From Paenochrobactrum pullorum (lineage in GTDB: Bacteria > Pseudomonadota > Alphaproteobacteria > Rhizobiales > Rhizobiaceae), in assembly GCF_041929845.1 (NCBI RefSeq), contig NZ_JBHEEH010000003.1:124001-188000 (forward strand): a DNA stretch of 64,000 bases. The letters run 5' to 3'. How positions within the stretch are numbered: the stretch's first letter is position 1; each line of letters begins with the position of its first letter. Below, one piece after another: positions 25,358 through 34,118 of the stretch. The notes under the pieces were generated by a model that did no database searches, was not told the DNA's origin, and saw nothing but the letters and a program-made list of their open reading frames with translations. Both the position numbers and the translations under genes were made by a program.

Positions 25358-26581
25358 ATGACCAATTCGGAGAATCAAAGCCAAGGCCAAAGCCAACATG
25401 AAAATCCGGTGCAGGGTGCGTTGGCAGGTTTGCGTGTGATTGATGTCAGCCGTGTTTTGGGTGCGCCTTACTGCACACAAATTTTGGCCGATCATGGCGC
25501 GGAAGTGATTAAAATCGAGCCACCGCAGGGGGATGAAACCCGTGGTTGGGGGCCTCCGTTTTTGGGCGATGCAGCCAGTTATTTTTTGGGGCTGAACCGC
25601 AACAAAAAAGGCATGTCGGTTGATTTTTCGCAAGAAGCGGGACGCGAACTGCTTCTGCACATGCTTGAAACCGCCGATGTGTTCGTTGAAAATTTCAAAA
25701 CCGGCACATTGGAAAAATGGGGCATCGGGCAGGAGATGTTGACTCAACGCTTCCCGCGTTTGGTGCATTGCCGTGTTTCCGGCTTTGGAGCGGATGGCCC
25801 TTATGGCGGACGTCCGGGCTATGATGCGGCCATTCAGGCGCTCAGCGGTATTATGAGTGTGAATGGCGAGAGTGGCGGCGAACCTTTGCGTGTTGGTCTG
25901 CCGGTGGTGGATATGGTGACGGGCTTGAATGCTGCAATCGGCGTTTTGCTGGCACTGCAAGAGCGCAACACAAGCGGCAAAGGGCAGTTTGTTGAAGCCG
26001 CTCTTTATGATTGCGGCGTTTCATTGCTGCATCCGCATCTGCCGAATTTTTATCTCAATGGTAAAGTGGCAAAGCCTTCTGGCAATGCGCATCCCAATAT
26101 TTCGCCTTACGACACTTATGCCACCAAAACCGGCGCTTTGTTTTTGGCTGTCGGCAATAATCGCCAATTCGTGAACTTATGCAAAATTTTAAATATTGCG
26201 CATGTGGCGGATGACCCACGTTTTGCAAACAATGCCGAGCGTAATAAAAATCGTGATGCGCTGAAAGTGGAACTGGAAGCAGCACTTGGCTCCCACGAAT
26301 GCGCGGTGATTGCTGAAACTTTGGTGACATCAGGCGTGCCATGCGGAGCGGTGCGCAGCATTGATGAAGTGGTCAATGATCCGCACACGCATGCACGCGG
26401 TATGATTGTCGATATTGAAGATTATCGCGGCACGGGCAGTCCGGTGAAACTGTCACGCACACCGGCAAGCTACCGGATGAAACCACCATCATTTGCCGAA
26501 CATACGGATGAATTGCTGGCGCAAGCAGGGCTGGATATTGAGGACTATGCAGCTGTTTTGCCACGCGAAATCATCAGCTGA
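25358..26581 (+). CDS. CaiB/BaiF (family III) CoA-transferase
   Basis: A 407-residue family III CoA-transferase that moves CoA between carboxylic acids. The N-terminal signature GALAGLRVIDVSRVLGAPYC followed by TQILADHGAEVIKIE is complete. LVHCRVSGFGADGPYGGRPGYDAAIQALSG and LRVGLPVVDMVTGLNAA, with the likely catalytic Asp, follow. A strong ribosome site (GAGGGGG) precedes the ATG. Its presence beside a TRAP importer suggests that an imported acid, or the acid made by the aldehyde dehydrogenase, is activated to a CoA ester. Confidence 0.88.
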   Translation: MTNSENQSQGQSQHENPVQGALAGLRVIDVSRVLGAPYCTQILADHGAEVIKIEPPQGDETRGWGPPFLGDAASYFLGLNRNKKGMSVDFSQEAGRELLLHMLETADVFVENFKTGTLEKWGIGQEMLTQRFPRLVHCRVSGFGADGPYGGRPGYDAAIQALSGIMSVNGESGGEPLRVGLPVVDMVTGLNAAIGVLLALQERNTSGKGQFVEAALYDCGVSLLHPHLPNFYLNGKVAKPSGNAHPNISPYDTYATKTGALFLAVGNNRQFVNLCKILNIAHVADDPRFANNAERNKNRDALKVELEAALGSHECAVIAETLVTSGVPCGAVRSIDEVVNDPHTHARGMIVDIEDYRGTGSPVKLSRTPASYRMKPPSFAEHTDELLAQAGLDIEDYAAVLPREIIS

Positions 26582-26638
26582 GGCGTGCCACGAGAGTTTA
26601 AGCGCGTTTCAAATACAGACACAAAAGGGAGAGCGAAA

Positions 26639-27298
26639 ATGTCATTTTCGCCGGAGGAGAGAGCACTCAGACAAGAACTGATTGATGCTTGTTGCAATAT
26701 GAACAAGCTCGGCATCAATCGGGGAACGTCAGGCAATATCAGTGTGCGCAATGGCAATGGTTTGCTGATTTCGCCCACCGGTATTCCTTATGATCAGCTA
26801 AAACCTGAACATATTGTGCAGCTGGACTGGGAGGGGAATTTTGAAGGCGACATTCTGCCCAGCAGCGAATGGCGTTTTCACCGCGACGTTTTACAAGCGC
26901 GCGCCGATCTCAATGCTCTGGTTCACACCCATTCCACCCATGCCTCCGCTTTGTCGGTGATGGGAAAATCCATTCCGGCCATTCATTATATGATTGCAGC
27001 AGCTGGCGGCAAAGATATCCGCTGCTCCGGCTATGCCACTTTTGGTACGCAAGACTTGGCAGATGAACTTCTTATCGCGATGGAAGACCGCCGTGCCTGC
27101 TTGATGGCACATCATGGTGTGCTGGCGGGGCATGTTTCGATTGCCCGTGCTTTGGCATTGGCAGTGACAGTAGAAGAACTGGCAACGCAATATCTGCTTT
27201 GCCTGCCGCTTGGTGAACCGCCGGTTTTAAGCGACGAAGAGATCACTACTGTTTTGCAAAAATTCCGTAACTACGGACAACAACCACGCAAAATGTGA
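26639..27298 (+). CDS. Class II aldolase (FucA/Ald2 type)
   Basis: A 219-residue zinc-dependent aldolase-family protein. The fold markers are GTSGNISVRNGNGLLISPTG, the Glu of LPSSEWRFH, metal-binding His pairs in LVHTHSTHASAL and the third His in LMAHHGVLAGH. Relatives split sugar-1-phosphates such as fuculose-1-phosphate or methylthioribulose-1-phosphate into DHAP and an aldehyde. With mtnK and an MtnA-like isomerase nearby this would complete a DHAP-shunt-like sequence. The ATG at 26639 has GGGAGAG upstream and is preferred to a longer frame. Confidence 0.85.
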   Translation: MSFSPEERALRQELIDACCNMNKLGINRGTSGNISVRNGNGLLISPTGIPYDQLKPEHIVQLDWEGNFEGDILPSSEWRFHRDVLQARADLNALVHTHSTHASALSVMGKSIPAIHYMIAAAGGKDIRCSGYATFGTQDLADELLIAMEDRRACLMAHHGVLAGHVSIARALALAVTVEELATQYLLCLPLGEPPVLSDEEITTVLQKFRNYGQQPRKM

Positions 27299-27351
27299 GC
27301 CGCGATCAATATACGTCAATATATTTTTCCGCAAAAATTTGAGATTGAGCG

Positions 27352-27903
27352 ATGGAAAAAACAGAAAATCTATCATCAATGAGCGAGGCGGGCAGGCCAG
27401 TTTCTCCTGCATTGCGTTGCTTGTATAATCTGATTGTCAAAATCGAGACGATTGTTTGTTACGTCTTTTTTATCCTTGGCACTGTGGCGCTAGTGGTTGA
27501 TATTTTCGGCCGCGAAGTGCTGGGGCAAGGGGTTTTTGGTGCTCAGCGCGTGGCCGTTTACTGCATGGCAGTTGCCGGTATCATGGGCTTTTCCTATGTG
27601 GTTTCGCATGGCGGCCATTTGCGCCCGACAGTGCTGGACAAATTGGTGCCGGAAAAATTCGATGCTTTTACTGCCCGTTTGGCCGATTTTCTGTCCTGTC
27701 TTTTGTGCTTCGGCCTTGCTTATGCAAGTTATCTCTTCATCTACAGTACCTATTCCATCGGCGAGCGCGACATGACGCTACCCGTCAATATCTGGACTAT
27801 CCAGAGCGTGCTGATTTTTGCCTTTGGTTTTGCAGCGATCAAATTCCTGATGTTTGTTGTGTCTCCGGCTCTGCGTCCACGAGATGGTGGGGGTGATATA
27901 TGA
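27352..27903 (+). CDS. TRAP transporter small permease (DctQ type)
   Basis: A 183-residue inner-membrane protein with four hydrophobic segments (IVCYVFFILGTVALVVDIFG, VAVYCMAVAGIMGFSYVV, FLSCLLCFGLAYASYLF, and VLIFAFGFAAIKFLMFV). This is the layout of DctQ subunits. It works with the large permease encoded next, whose ATG overlaps its stop by four bases, and with the binding protein encoded at 32320. Confidence 0.87.
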   Translation: MEKTENLSSMSEAGRPVSPALRCLYNLIVKIETIVCYVFFILGTVALVVDIFGREVLGQGVFGAQRVAVYCMAVAGIMGFSYVVSHGGHLRPTVLDKLVPEKFDAFTARLADFLSCLLCFGLAYASYLFIYSTYSIGERDMTLPVNIWTIQSVLIFAFGFAAIKFLMFVVSPALRPRDGGGDI

Positions 27904-29162
27904 CCGGTTTTCTGATTACAGCGGGCAGTCTCGCACTTGTAGTGTTGCGTCAGCCGATGGTGCTGGTGCTGGCCTTTGCGGTGATGTGTGTTCACCAGTT
28001 TGTGGCGCGCAATTCCTCCGTTGAATTCTTCATTCAGGATTTGTGGTTCACCGTCGACCGTGACGTGTTGTTGCCAATTCCGATGTTTATTTTGGCCGGT
28101 AATATTATGAGCCGCGGTGTGATTGCACAGCGCCTCATCGATATTATGATTGAACTGACCGCCAATATTCGTGGTGGTCTGGCGGTTGCAACCATTCTGG
28201 CTTGTGCGGTTTTTGCAGCGATTTCCGGTTCGTCCATCGTGACGCTCGCAGCTATCGGTTCGATCATGTATCCGGCATTGCTGCGTGAAGGCTATTCCAA
28301 ATACCTGGCCTTGGGGCTTTTGTGTTCGGGCGGCACATTGGGCATTCTCATTCCGCCATCCATTCCGATGATGCTTTATGGCATTATCACCGATACTTCG
28401 ATTGTAAAATTGTTCATGGGCGGCATCGGACCGGGTCTGTTGATGACAATTTTCTTCGTGGTTTATTGTGTGATTGTGGCGCCGATCAAAGCACGCGGAA
28501 AGTTCTCGTTCCGACGTTTGCTGACGGCCTTGCGTCGTGGCGGCCCTGCAATTTTCCTGCCAATTTTGTTGCTCGGCGGTATTTATACCGGTTATTTCAC
28601 CGCAACAGAAGCTGCTGTTGTTTCGCTCGTATACGCATTGGCGGTTGAAGGTCTGGTCTATCGTGATCTGACTATGAAAGACTTTTCCGCTATGTTGGGC
28701 GAGTCTGTGCGCTTGTTTGGAACCTTGCTCCCGCTACTGGCGATTGCCGGTAGTTTCAACACCATTCTCGACTATGAAGGCATTCCGAAAATGCTGGTCG
28801 AGTGGCTTAGCCAGTGGATTACCAATCCGGTTTCCGCCGGTATCACCATGAACATCATCTTGCTCATTGCAGGTTGTTTCATGGATGTGGGTTCGGCTAT
28901 CCTGATCTTGTCGCCATTGTTGCTGCCATTGATGGAAGCACAAGGTTTTGATCCTGTGCATGTGGGTGTGATCACCACCGTCAACCTTGAAATCGGCTAT
29001 ATCACCCCGCCGGTTGGTATGAACCTTTTCGTGGCGATGAGTGTCTTTAAAGAAAGCTTTGCGACCATTGTGCGCGGGGTTTGGCCATTCGTGCTCTTGA
29101 TGCTGATCCCGCTATTGATCACCACTTTCGTGCCGCAAATCGTGTTCATGTTTATCCCTTAA
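27900..29162 (+). CDS. TRAP transporter large permease (DctM type)
   Basis: A 420-residue permease with about eleven hydrophobic segments. DctM hallmarks are VDRDVLLPIPMFILAGNIMSRG, AAISGSSIVTLAAIGSIMYPA, GGTLGILIPPSIPMMLYG and EIGYITPPVGMNLFV. It uses the sodium gradient to bring in the ligand delivered by the binding protein, usually an organic acid. It is coupled to the small subunit and lies in the middle of the catabolic operon. Confidence 0.92.
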   Translation: MTGFLITAGSLALVVLRQPMVLVLAFAVMCVHQFVARNSSVEFFIQDLWFTVDRDVLLPIPMFILAGNIMSRGVIAQRLIDIMIELTANIRGGLAVATILACAVFAAISGSSIVTLAAIGSIMYPALLREGYSKYLALGLLCSGGTLGILIPPSIPMMLYGIITDTSIVKLFMGGIGPGLLMTIFFVVYCVIVAPIKARGKFSFRRLLTALRRGGPAIFLPILLLGGIYTGYFTATEAAVVSLVYALAVEGLVYRDLTMKDFSAMLGESVRLFGTLLPLLAIAGSFNTILDYEGIPKMLVEWLSQWITNPVSAGITMNIILLIAGCFMDVGSAILILSPLLLPLMEAQGFDPVHVGVITTVNLEIGYITPPVGMNLFVAMSVFKESFATIVRGVWPFVLLMLIPLLITTFVPQIVFMFIP

Positions 29163-29256
29163 TTGGTACGGATTTTAACAATCAGACATGCCGCGAAAAT
29201 ATTGCGGCATGTCATCAAACAAGAAAAATATCTGCCTTGGTAAGTTAGGACATAAG

Positions 29257-30813
29257 ATGAAAATGAACGGTGCTGACGCCCTTTGCGACACATTGCTTGC
29301 GCATGAAATTGATGTCTGTTTTGCCAATCCGGGCACATCGGAAATGCATTTTGTGGCAGCTCTCGACCGTAAACCGGAAATGCGCTGTGTTCTCGGCCTG
29401 TTTGAAGGCGTGGTGACCGGCGCAGCAGATGGCTATGCCCGCATGGCCGATAAGCCGGCGGCAACACTGCTTCATTTAGGCTCCGGCCTTGGCAATGGTA
29501 TTGCGAATTTGCACAATGCGCGGCGTGCTTTTACGCCGATGGTCAATATTGTCGGCGATCATGCCACCTATCATTTGCAATATGATGCACCGCTGACAAG
29601 CGACATTGAAGGCATTGCCAAACCTGTTTCCGCATGGCTGCGCACCACCAAATCCGCCGATGATGTGATTAATGATGCAAGTGATGCGATTGAAGCGGCG
29701 AGTAGCAAGCCGGGACAAATTGCAACACTTATTCTGCCAGCCGATACGGCTTGGAATGAAGTGCAAAATACGAAGATCACGCCAAGACAAAAACGTTCCC
29801 CCCAGCAAGTGGGCGAAGAAGCCGTGCGTGAAGCAGCAACTGCAATTCGCAACGGCAAGCGCACAATGTTGCTGCTTTCGGGCATGGCGCTGCGCGAAGA
29901 AGGGTTAGCCATTGCAGGCCGCATTGCTGGAAGTACAGGTGCGCGCATTCTCGCCCAACAATCCAACGGTCGTATGCAGCGCGGTGCAGGGCGTGTGGCG
30001 ATTGACCGCGTCAAATATCGAGCCGAAGATGCAACTGCAGATCTGGCCGATGTTGAGCAGATGATCTTGATCGGTGCGAAAGAACCGGTGGCGTTTTTTG
30101 CCTATCCGGGCAAGCCGAGCACATTTTTGAAACCGGAAGCAACGGTTATTCCATATGCCAGCAATGGGTGTGATCTGATCCATGCGCTGCAATGGCTGGC
30201 TGATGAGTTAGGCATTCCGGTAAATGCACCGGTGACGCTCAACAAACGTGAAACCGCAATCTTGCCGACCGGCCATTTGAACTCCAACAAAATCGCCACC
30301 GTGATTGGGGCGTTGATGCCGGAAAATGCCATTGTGGTGGATGAATCCATTAGTTCTGGGCGTGATTTTTTCAATTTCACCCATTCATCTGCGGCGCATG
30401 ATTTTCTGCAATTGACCGGTGGAGCGATTGGTATCGGCCTGCCATTGGCAACCGGTGCGGCGATTGCCTGCCCAGATCGTAAAGTGGTGGCTTTGCAGGC
30501 TGATGGCAGCGGTATGTATACGCTACAAGCACTGTGGTCGCATGCGCGTGAAGAGCTGGATATTGTCACCGTTATTTTTGCCAATCAGCGTTATGCGATC
30601 TTGCATCATGAATTGAAAAATGTCGGAGCAGGGGTTGCCGGACGCAATGCCACCCATATGCTGGATTTGGTCAACCCGACACTGGATTGGGTGAGCCTTG
30701 GCAAAGGCATGGGAGTGGAAGGTGCACGTGCGACCACAGCTGAAGAATTTGCCGATCTGTTTTCTTATGCTTGCTCGCGCAAAGGCCCGTTCTTGATCGA
30801 AGCCTTTATCTGA
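29257..30813 (+). CDS. ThDP-dependent acetolactate synthase-like/decarboxylase enzyme
   Basis: A 518-residue thiamine-diphosphate enzyme of the acetolactate synthase/benzoylformate decarboxylase group. The N-terminal domain has CFANPGTSEMHFVAALD and the ThDP-activating Glu in LFEGVVTGAADGYARM. The C-terminal ThDP/Mg site is ALQADGSGMYTLQALWSHAR with a downstream FANQRYAIL. Its substrate is not predictable; 2-keto acid decarboxylation or aldehyde condensation is likely. The start at 29257 has TTAGGA upstream; an in-frame upstream start would add an unconserved leader. Confidence 0.82.
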   Translation: MKMNGADALCDTLLAHEIDVCFANPGTSEMHFVAALDRKPEMRCVLGLFEGVVTGAADGYARMADKPAATLLHLGSGLGNGIANLHNARRAFTPMVNIVGDHATYHLQYDAPLTSDIEGIAKPVSAWLRTTKSADDVINDASDAIEAASSKPGQIATLILPADTAWNEVQNTKITPRQKRSPQQVGEEAVREAATAIRNGKRTMLLLSGMALREEGLAIAGRIAGSTGARILAQQSNGRMQRGAGRVAIDRVKYRAEDATADLADVEQMILIGAKEPVAFFAYPGKPSTFLKPEATVIPYASNGCDLIHALQWLADELGIPVNAPVTLNKRETAILPTGHLNSNKIATVIGALMPENAIVVDESISSGRDFFNFTHSSAAHDFLQLTGGAIGIGLPLATGAAIACPDRKVVALQADGSGMYTLQALWSHAREELDIVTVIFANQRYAILHHELKNVGAGVAGRNATHMLDLVNPTLDWVSLGKGMGVEGARATTAEEFADLFSYACSRKGPFLIEAFI

Positions 30814-30855
30814 TTTTTTGCATGGAAATGCTCTTGAAATTGAGTGGAGATGAAA

Positions 30856-32292
30856 ATGTATTCTGAAAAACTGCAACTTCTGATCAATGGCCGATGGATT
30901 GGTGAAGAAGGAGGCCGCAAGGGTGAAGATGTTTTCAACCCTGCCGATGAGCAGGTGCTGGCCCGTTTGCCGCATGCCACCCGCGATGATCTGGATGCGG
31001 CCTTGGAGGCTGCACAAAAAGCATTTCGTAGCTGGAAGAAAAGCTCGCCGATGGAACGTTCCAAAATCATGCGCCGTGCCGGTGATCTGATCCGCGAACG
31101 CGCGGATGAAATTGCCCGCAACATGACGCTTGATCAGGGCAAGCCGTTTGTGGAAGCGCGCGGCGAGATCATGGCTTGTGCCGATTTGCTTGATTGGCAT
31201 GCCGAAGAAGGCCGCCGCATTTATGGCCGTGTTATTCCGGCAAGAACTGAAAATGTGCGTCAGCTTGTTGTGCGTGAGCCGATCGGCGTTTGTGTCGCCT
31301 TCACCCCGTGGAACTTTCCGGCTAATCAGGCGATCCGCAAAATTGCGGCAGCGATTGGTTCCGGCTGTACGCTTATTCTCAAAGGCCCTGAAGAAACGCC
31401 AAGTGCGGTTGTGGCACTGGCGCGCGCCATGCAAGATGCAGGCCTGCCGGATGGCTGTCTCAATCTGGTCTGGGGTGTGCCATCCGAAATTTCCAGCTAT
31501 CTGATTGCCTCGCCAATCACCGCAAAAGTCAGTTTCACCGGTTCGGTGCCGGTTGGCAAGCAACTGGCCTCATTAGCATCTCTCCATATGAAACGCTCGA
31601 CGATGGAACTTGGCGGCCATGCGCCGGTGCTGATTTTCCCTGATGCGGATGTGGAACGCGCTGCCGATATTATGGCTGCTTCAAAGGTCAGAAATGCCGG
31701 TCAGGTTTGTGTTTCGCCAACACGCTTTTACGTGCATGAAAAAGTGCAGGAGCAGTTTTTGGAACGCTTCAGCGCCAATATTGCCAATGTAAAAGTCGGT
31801 AATGGTCTGGATGTGGACAGCCAGATGGGGCCACTGGTCAATGCGCGCCGACTGGAAGCGATTGACGGTTTTGTGCAAGAAGCACGCGGCAATGGTTCCA
31901 AGATTATGTGCGGCGGTGAGCGTATCGGCAATCGCGGGCATTTTTATGCGCCGACTGTAGTGTTTAACCCGCCGGAAGATTCACGTTTGATGACCGAAGA
32001 GCCGTTTGGGCCGATTGCAGCCGTCACATCGTTTAATGATACCGATGATGTGCTGCGCCGTGCCAACAGCCTGCCTTTTGGTCTGGCGTCTTATGTGTTT
32101 ACCCAATCCAGCAAGACAGTGACACAAGTGTCGGATGGTTTGGAAAGCGGCATGGTGACCATCAATCATTTAGGCCTTGCACTGCCGGAAACACCATTCG
32201 GCGGCATTAAAGACAGCGGCTATGGCAGCGAAGGCGGAACGGAGGCTTTCGACGGCTATCTGAACACCAAATTCATCACGCAATTTGAATAA
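30856..32292 (+). CDS. Aldehyde dehydrogenase (succinate-semialdehyde dehydrogenase-like)
   Basis: A 478-residue NAD(P)-dependent aldehyde dehydrogenase. Motifs are VCVAFTPWNFPANQAIRKIA, VSFTGSVPVGKQLAS for the nucleotide, the general base in MELGGHAPVLIF and the nucleophilic Cys in NAGQVCVSPTRF. EEPFGPIAAV and the LPETPFGGIKDSGYGSEGG end region are typical. It probably oxidises an aldehyde made by the aldolase or the ThDP enzyme of the same operon. The ATG at 30856 fits a TGGAGA ribosome site; a second ATG lies two codons earlier. Confidence 0.9.
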   Translation: MYSEKLQLLINGRWIGEEGGRKGEDVFNPADEQVLARLPHATRDDLDAALEAAQKAFRSWKKSSPMERSKIMRRAGDLIRERADEIARNMTLDQGKPFVEARGEIMACADLLDWHAEEGRRIYGRVIPARTENVRQLVVREPIGVCVAFTPWNFPANQAIRKIAAAIGSGCTLILKGPEETPSAVVALARAMQDAGLPDGCLNLVWGVPSEISSYLIASPITAKVSFTGSVPVGKQLASLASLHMKRSTMELGGHAPVLIFPDADVERAADIMAASKVRNAGQVCVSPTRFYVHEKVQEQFLERFSANIANVKVGNGLDVDSQMGPLVNARRLEAIDGFVQEARGNGSKIMCGGERIGNRGHFYAPTVVFNPPEDSRLMTEEPFGPIAAVTSFNDTDDVLRRANSLPFGLASYVFTQSSKTVTQVSDGLESGMVTINHLGLALPETPFGGIKDSGYGSEGGTEAFDGYLNTKFITQFE

Positions 32293-32319
32293 AACCATCA
32301 TAGTTCGGGAGGGACTTGA

Positions 32320-33324
32320 ATGAAAAAACTAACAACTCTGGCCGTATTTTCGGCACTTGCTGCCACGGTGTCGTTCAGCGGCACCGTCCAGGCTGCGGAG
32401 AGCATGCGCATTGCAGGCTCGCTGCGTCCGGGTTCGATGATGGAAGGGATCATCCAGACATTCATCACCAATTTCAACGAAAAAGCCGGTGAAGAATATC
32501 AGATTAAATATCAGTTGGTTGCCAATGATCAGGAAATGACCCAGCAGGTTATCCGTGGGCGTCTGGAAATCGGTACCACCGGTCTTGCCGGTTCTGCAGT
32601 TTCCATTCCTCCGGCGGCGGTTCTGTCGTTACCTTATCTGTGGGATAATGATGCACAGCGCCGTTGGGCAACCGACAATGTCGTGCGTCCGGCTTTGGAA
32701 AAAATCTTTGAGGAAAACGGGCTCGTTGTTATTGGCCTTGGTGATGCTGGTTGGTCGCATATGTTTTGTAAAAGCACTTGCTCGACACCGGATGATATAG
32801 CAGGGCAGCGTTTCCGCATTCCGCCAGCCGCATCTGCTCGTGCCTTTTGGCAAAATGTTGGTGTAAACGGTGTTCAGCTTTCATTGCCGGATTTCTTCAC
32901 CGGTTTGGAACAGGGCATGGTTGAAGGCGGCGATTTGCCATTTACATTCTATGTCACCACCCCTGCGGCGCAGTTTGCCAAAACCTATACAGAGACCCAT
33001 CAATATCATCATGAGCAGATTTTTTTCGTCAACAAGCGGTTTTATGACAGCTTGCCTGCTGAAATTCAGGCGCTGTTGAAAAGCTCGATGCCTTCAACCG
33101 ATGAAATGCGCCAACGTCAGGATGATGATGAAAAAGCGCAAGTCAGCAAGTTTGAAGCGGATGGCGGTAAATATGTGCCGCTGACCGAAGAACAGCAAAA
33201 AGTCTGGGCTGACAAGGTTGGCGACACGCATTCCGATCTTCTGAAAGACCTGCCTGCTGCCGCCACTACGCTTTATGAAGCGGTACAGGAAGGCAAACGC
33301 CAATATGCCGAGAAGAATAAGTGA
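32320..33324 (+). CDS. TRAP transporter substrate-binding protein (DctP type)
   Basis: A 334-residue periplasmic binding protein with a signal peptide (MKKLTTLAVFSALAATVSFS, cleavage near VQAAE). The conserved arginine that holds a ligand carboxylate is visible in IAGQRFRIPPAASARAFWQ. GLEQGMVEGGDLPFTFYV and EQIFFVNKRFYDSLP match the family. A carboxylated substrate is therefore expected. GGGAGGG precedes the ATG. It is the last gene of this operon, 173 bases before the next set. Confidence 0.9.
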   Translation: MKKLTTLAVFSALAATVSFSGTVQAAESMRIAGSLRPGSMMEGIIQTFITNFNEKAGEEYQIKYQLVANDQEMTQQVIRGRLEIGTTGLAGSAVSIPPAAVLSLPYLWDNDAQRRWATDNVVRPALEKIFEENGLVVIGLGDAGWSHMFCKSTCSTPDDIAGQRFRIPPAASARAFWQNVGVNGVQLSLPDFFTGLEQGMVEGGDLPFTFYVTTPAAQFAKTYTETHQYHHEQIFFVNKRFYDSLPAEIQALLKSSMPSTDEMRQRQDDDEKAQVSKFEADGGKYVPLTEEQQKVWADKVGDTHSDLLKDLPAAATTLYEAVQEGKRQYAEKNK

Positions 33325-33509
33325 ATAGAGCATGTCTTCCAAAAGTGGATACCGTCTGCGCAGGGAAATCAGTTCACTGGATTGATTTCTGTTCCTGCTT
33401 CGATGGGACAAAGACATGCGTCAAGATAAACCCCAGTTTTGCGGGTGGGGTTATCACCCGCAAAAGCTGATTGTTTAAGCCTATAAGAGTGCTATGAATG
33501 GAGCCTGTT

Positions 33510-34088
33510 ATGACTGATAAGCCTATCAGCCGCTTTCCTGTGCCTGATTTAAAAGATCTGCCGGAAGATATTGCTGCCCGCATCAAAGATGTAAGCGATA
33601 AATCCGGCTTTATTCCAAATGTGTTTTTAGTGCTGGCGCACCGCCCTGATGAATTCAGAGCTTTCATGGCCTATCATGATGCTTTAATGGAAAAACCGGG
33701 CAATCTTACCATTGCCGAACGTGAGATGATTGTGGTTGCCACCAGCACCGTCAATCAGTGCCAATATTGCGTGGTTGCGCATGGTGCAATTTTGCGTATC
33801 CGCGCTAAAAATCCGCTGATCGCCGATCAGGTTGCGCTTAATTTCCGCAAAGCCGATATTACACCGCGCCAAAAAGCGATGCTCGAATTTGCATCAAAAG
33901 TGTCGGCACGTGCTTATGAAGTTGGTGAAGATGATTTCGATGTTTTGAAATCACATGGCTTCACGGAAGAAGATATCTGGGACATCACCGCGATTACTGC
34001 GTTTTTCGGTATGTCAAACCGCATTGCCAATGTCACCAGCATGCGCCCGAATGACGAATTTTACATGCTTGGCCGTGTCCAGAAATAA
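33510..34088 (+). CDS. AhpD-like/carboxymuconolactone decarboxylase family protein
   Basis: A 192-residue peroxidase-related protein of the CMD/AhpD family. The redox motif is NQCQYCVVAHGAILR (CxxCxxxH). The start PDLKDLPEDIAARIKDVSDK and the tail NRIANVTSMRPNDEFY fit this subgroup. The family protects against peroxides or acts on small lactones, but the substrate is unknown. The ATG at 33510 follows GGAG by six bases; an upstream ATG overlaps that site. It probably forms an operon with the two genes that follow. Confidence 0.78.
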   Translation: MTDKPISRFPVPDLKDLPEDIAARIKDVSDKSGFIPNVFLVLAHRPDEFRAFMAYHDALMEKPGNLTIAEREMIVVATSTVNQCQYCVVAHGAILRIRAKNPLIADQVALNFRKADITPRQKAMLEFASKVSARAYEVGEDDFDVLKSHGFTEEDIWDITAITAFFGMSNRIANVTSMRPNDEFYMLGRVQK

Positions 34089-34118
34089 GCCTGTAACATC
34101 AAGACGGAAGAGTACGAT

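Noticed and set aside
30523..31563. A 346-codon open frame antisense to the ThDP enzyme and aldehyde dehydrogenase.
   Set aside because: Both sense genes carry complete family motifs in this stretch. The antisense translation has no recognisable domain, no ribosome site, and a composition typical of a codon-bias shadow.
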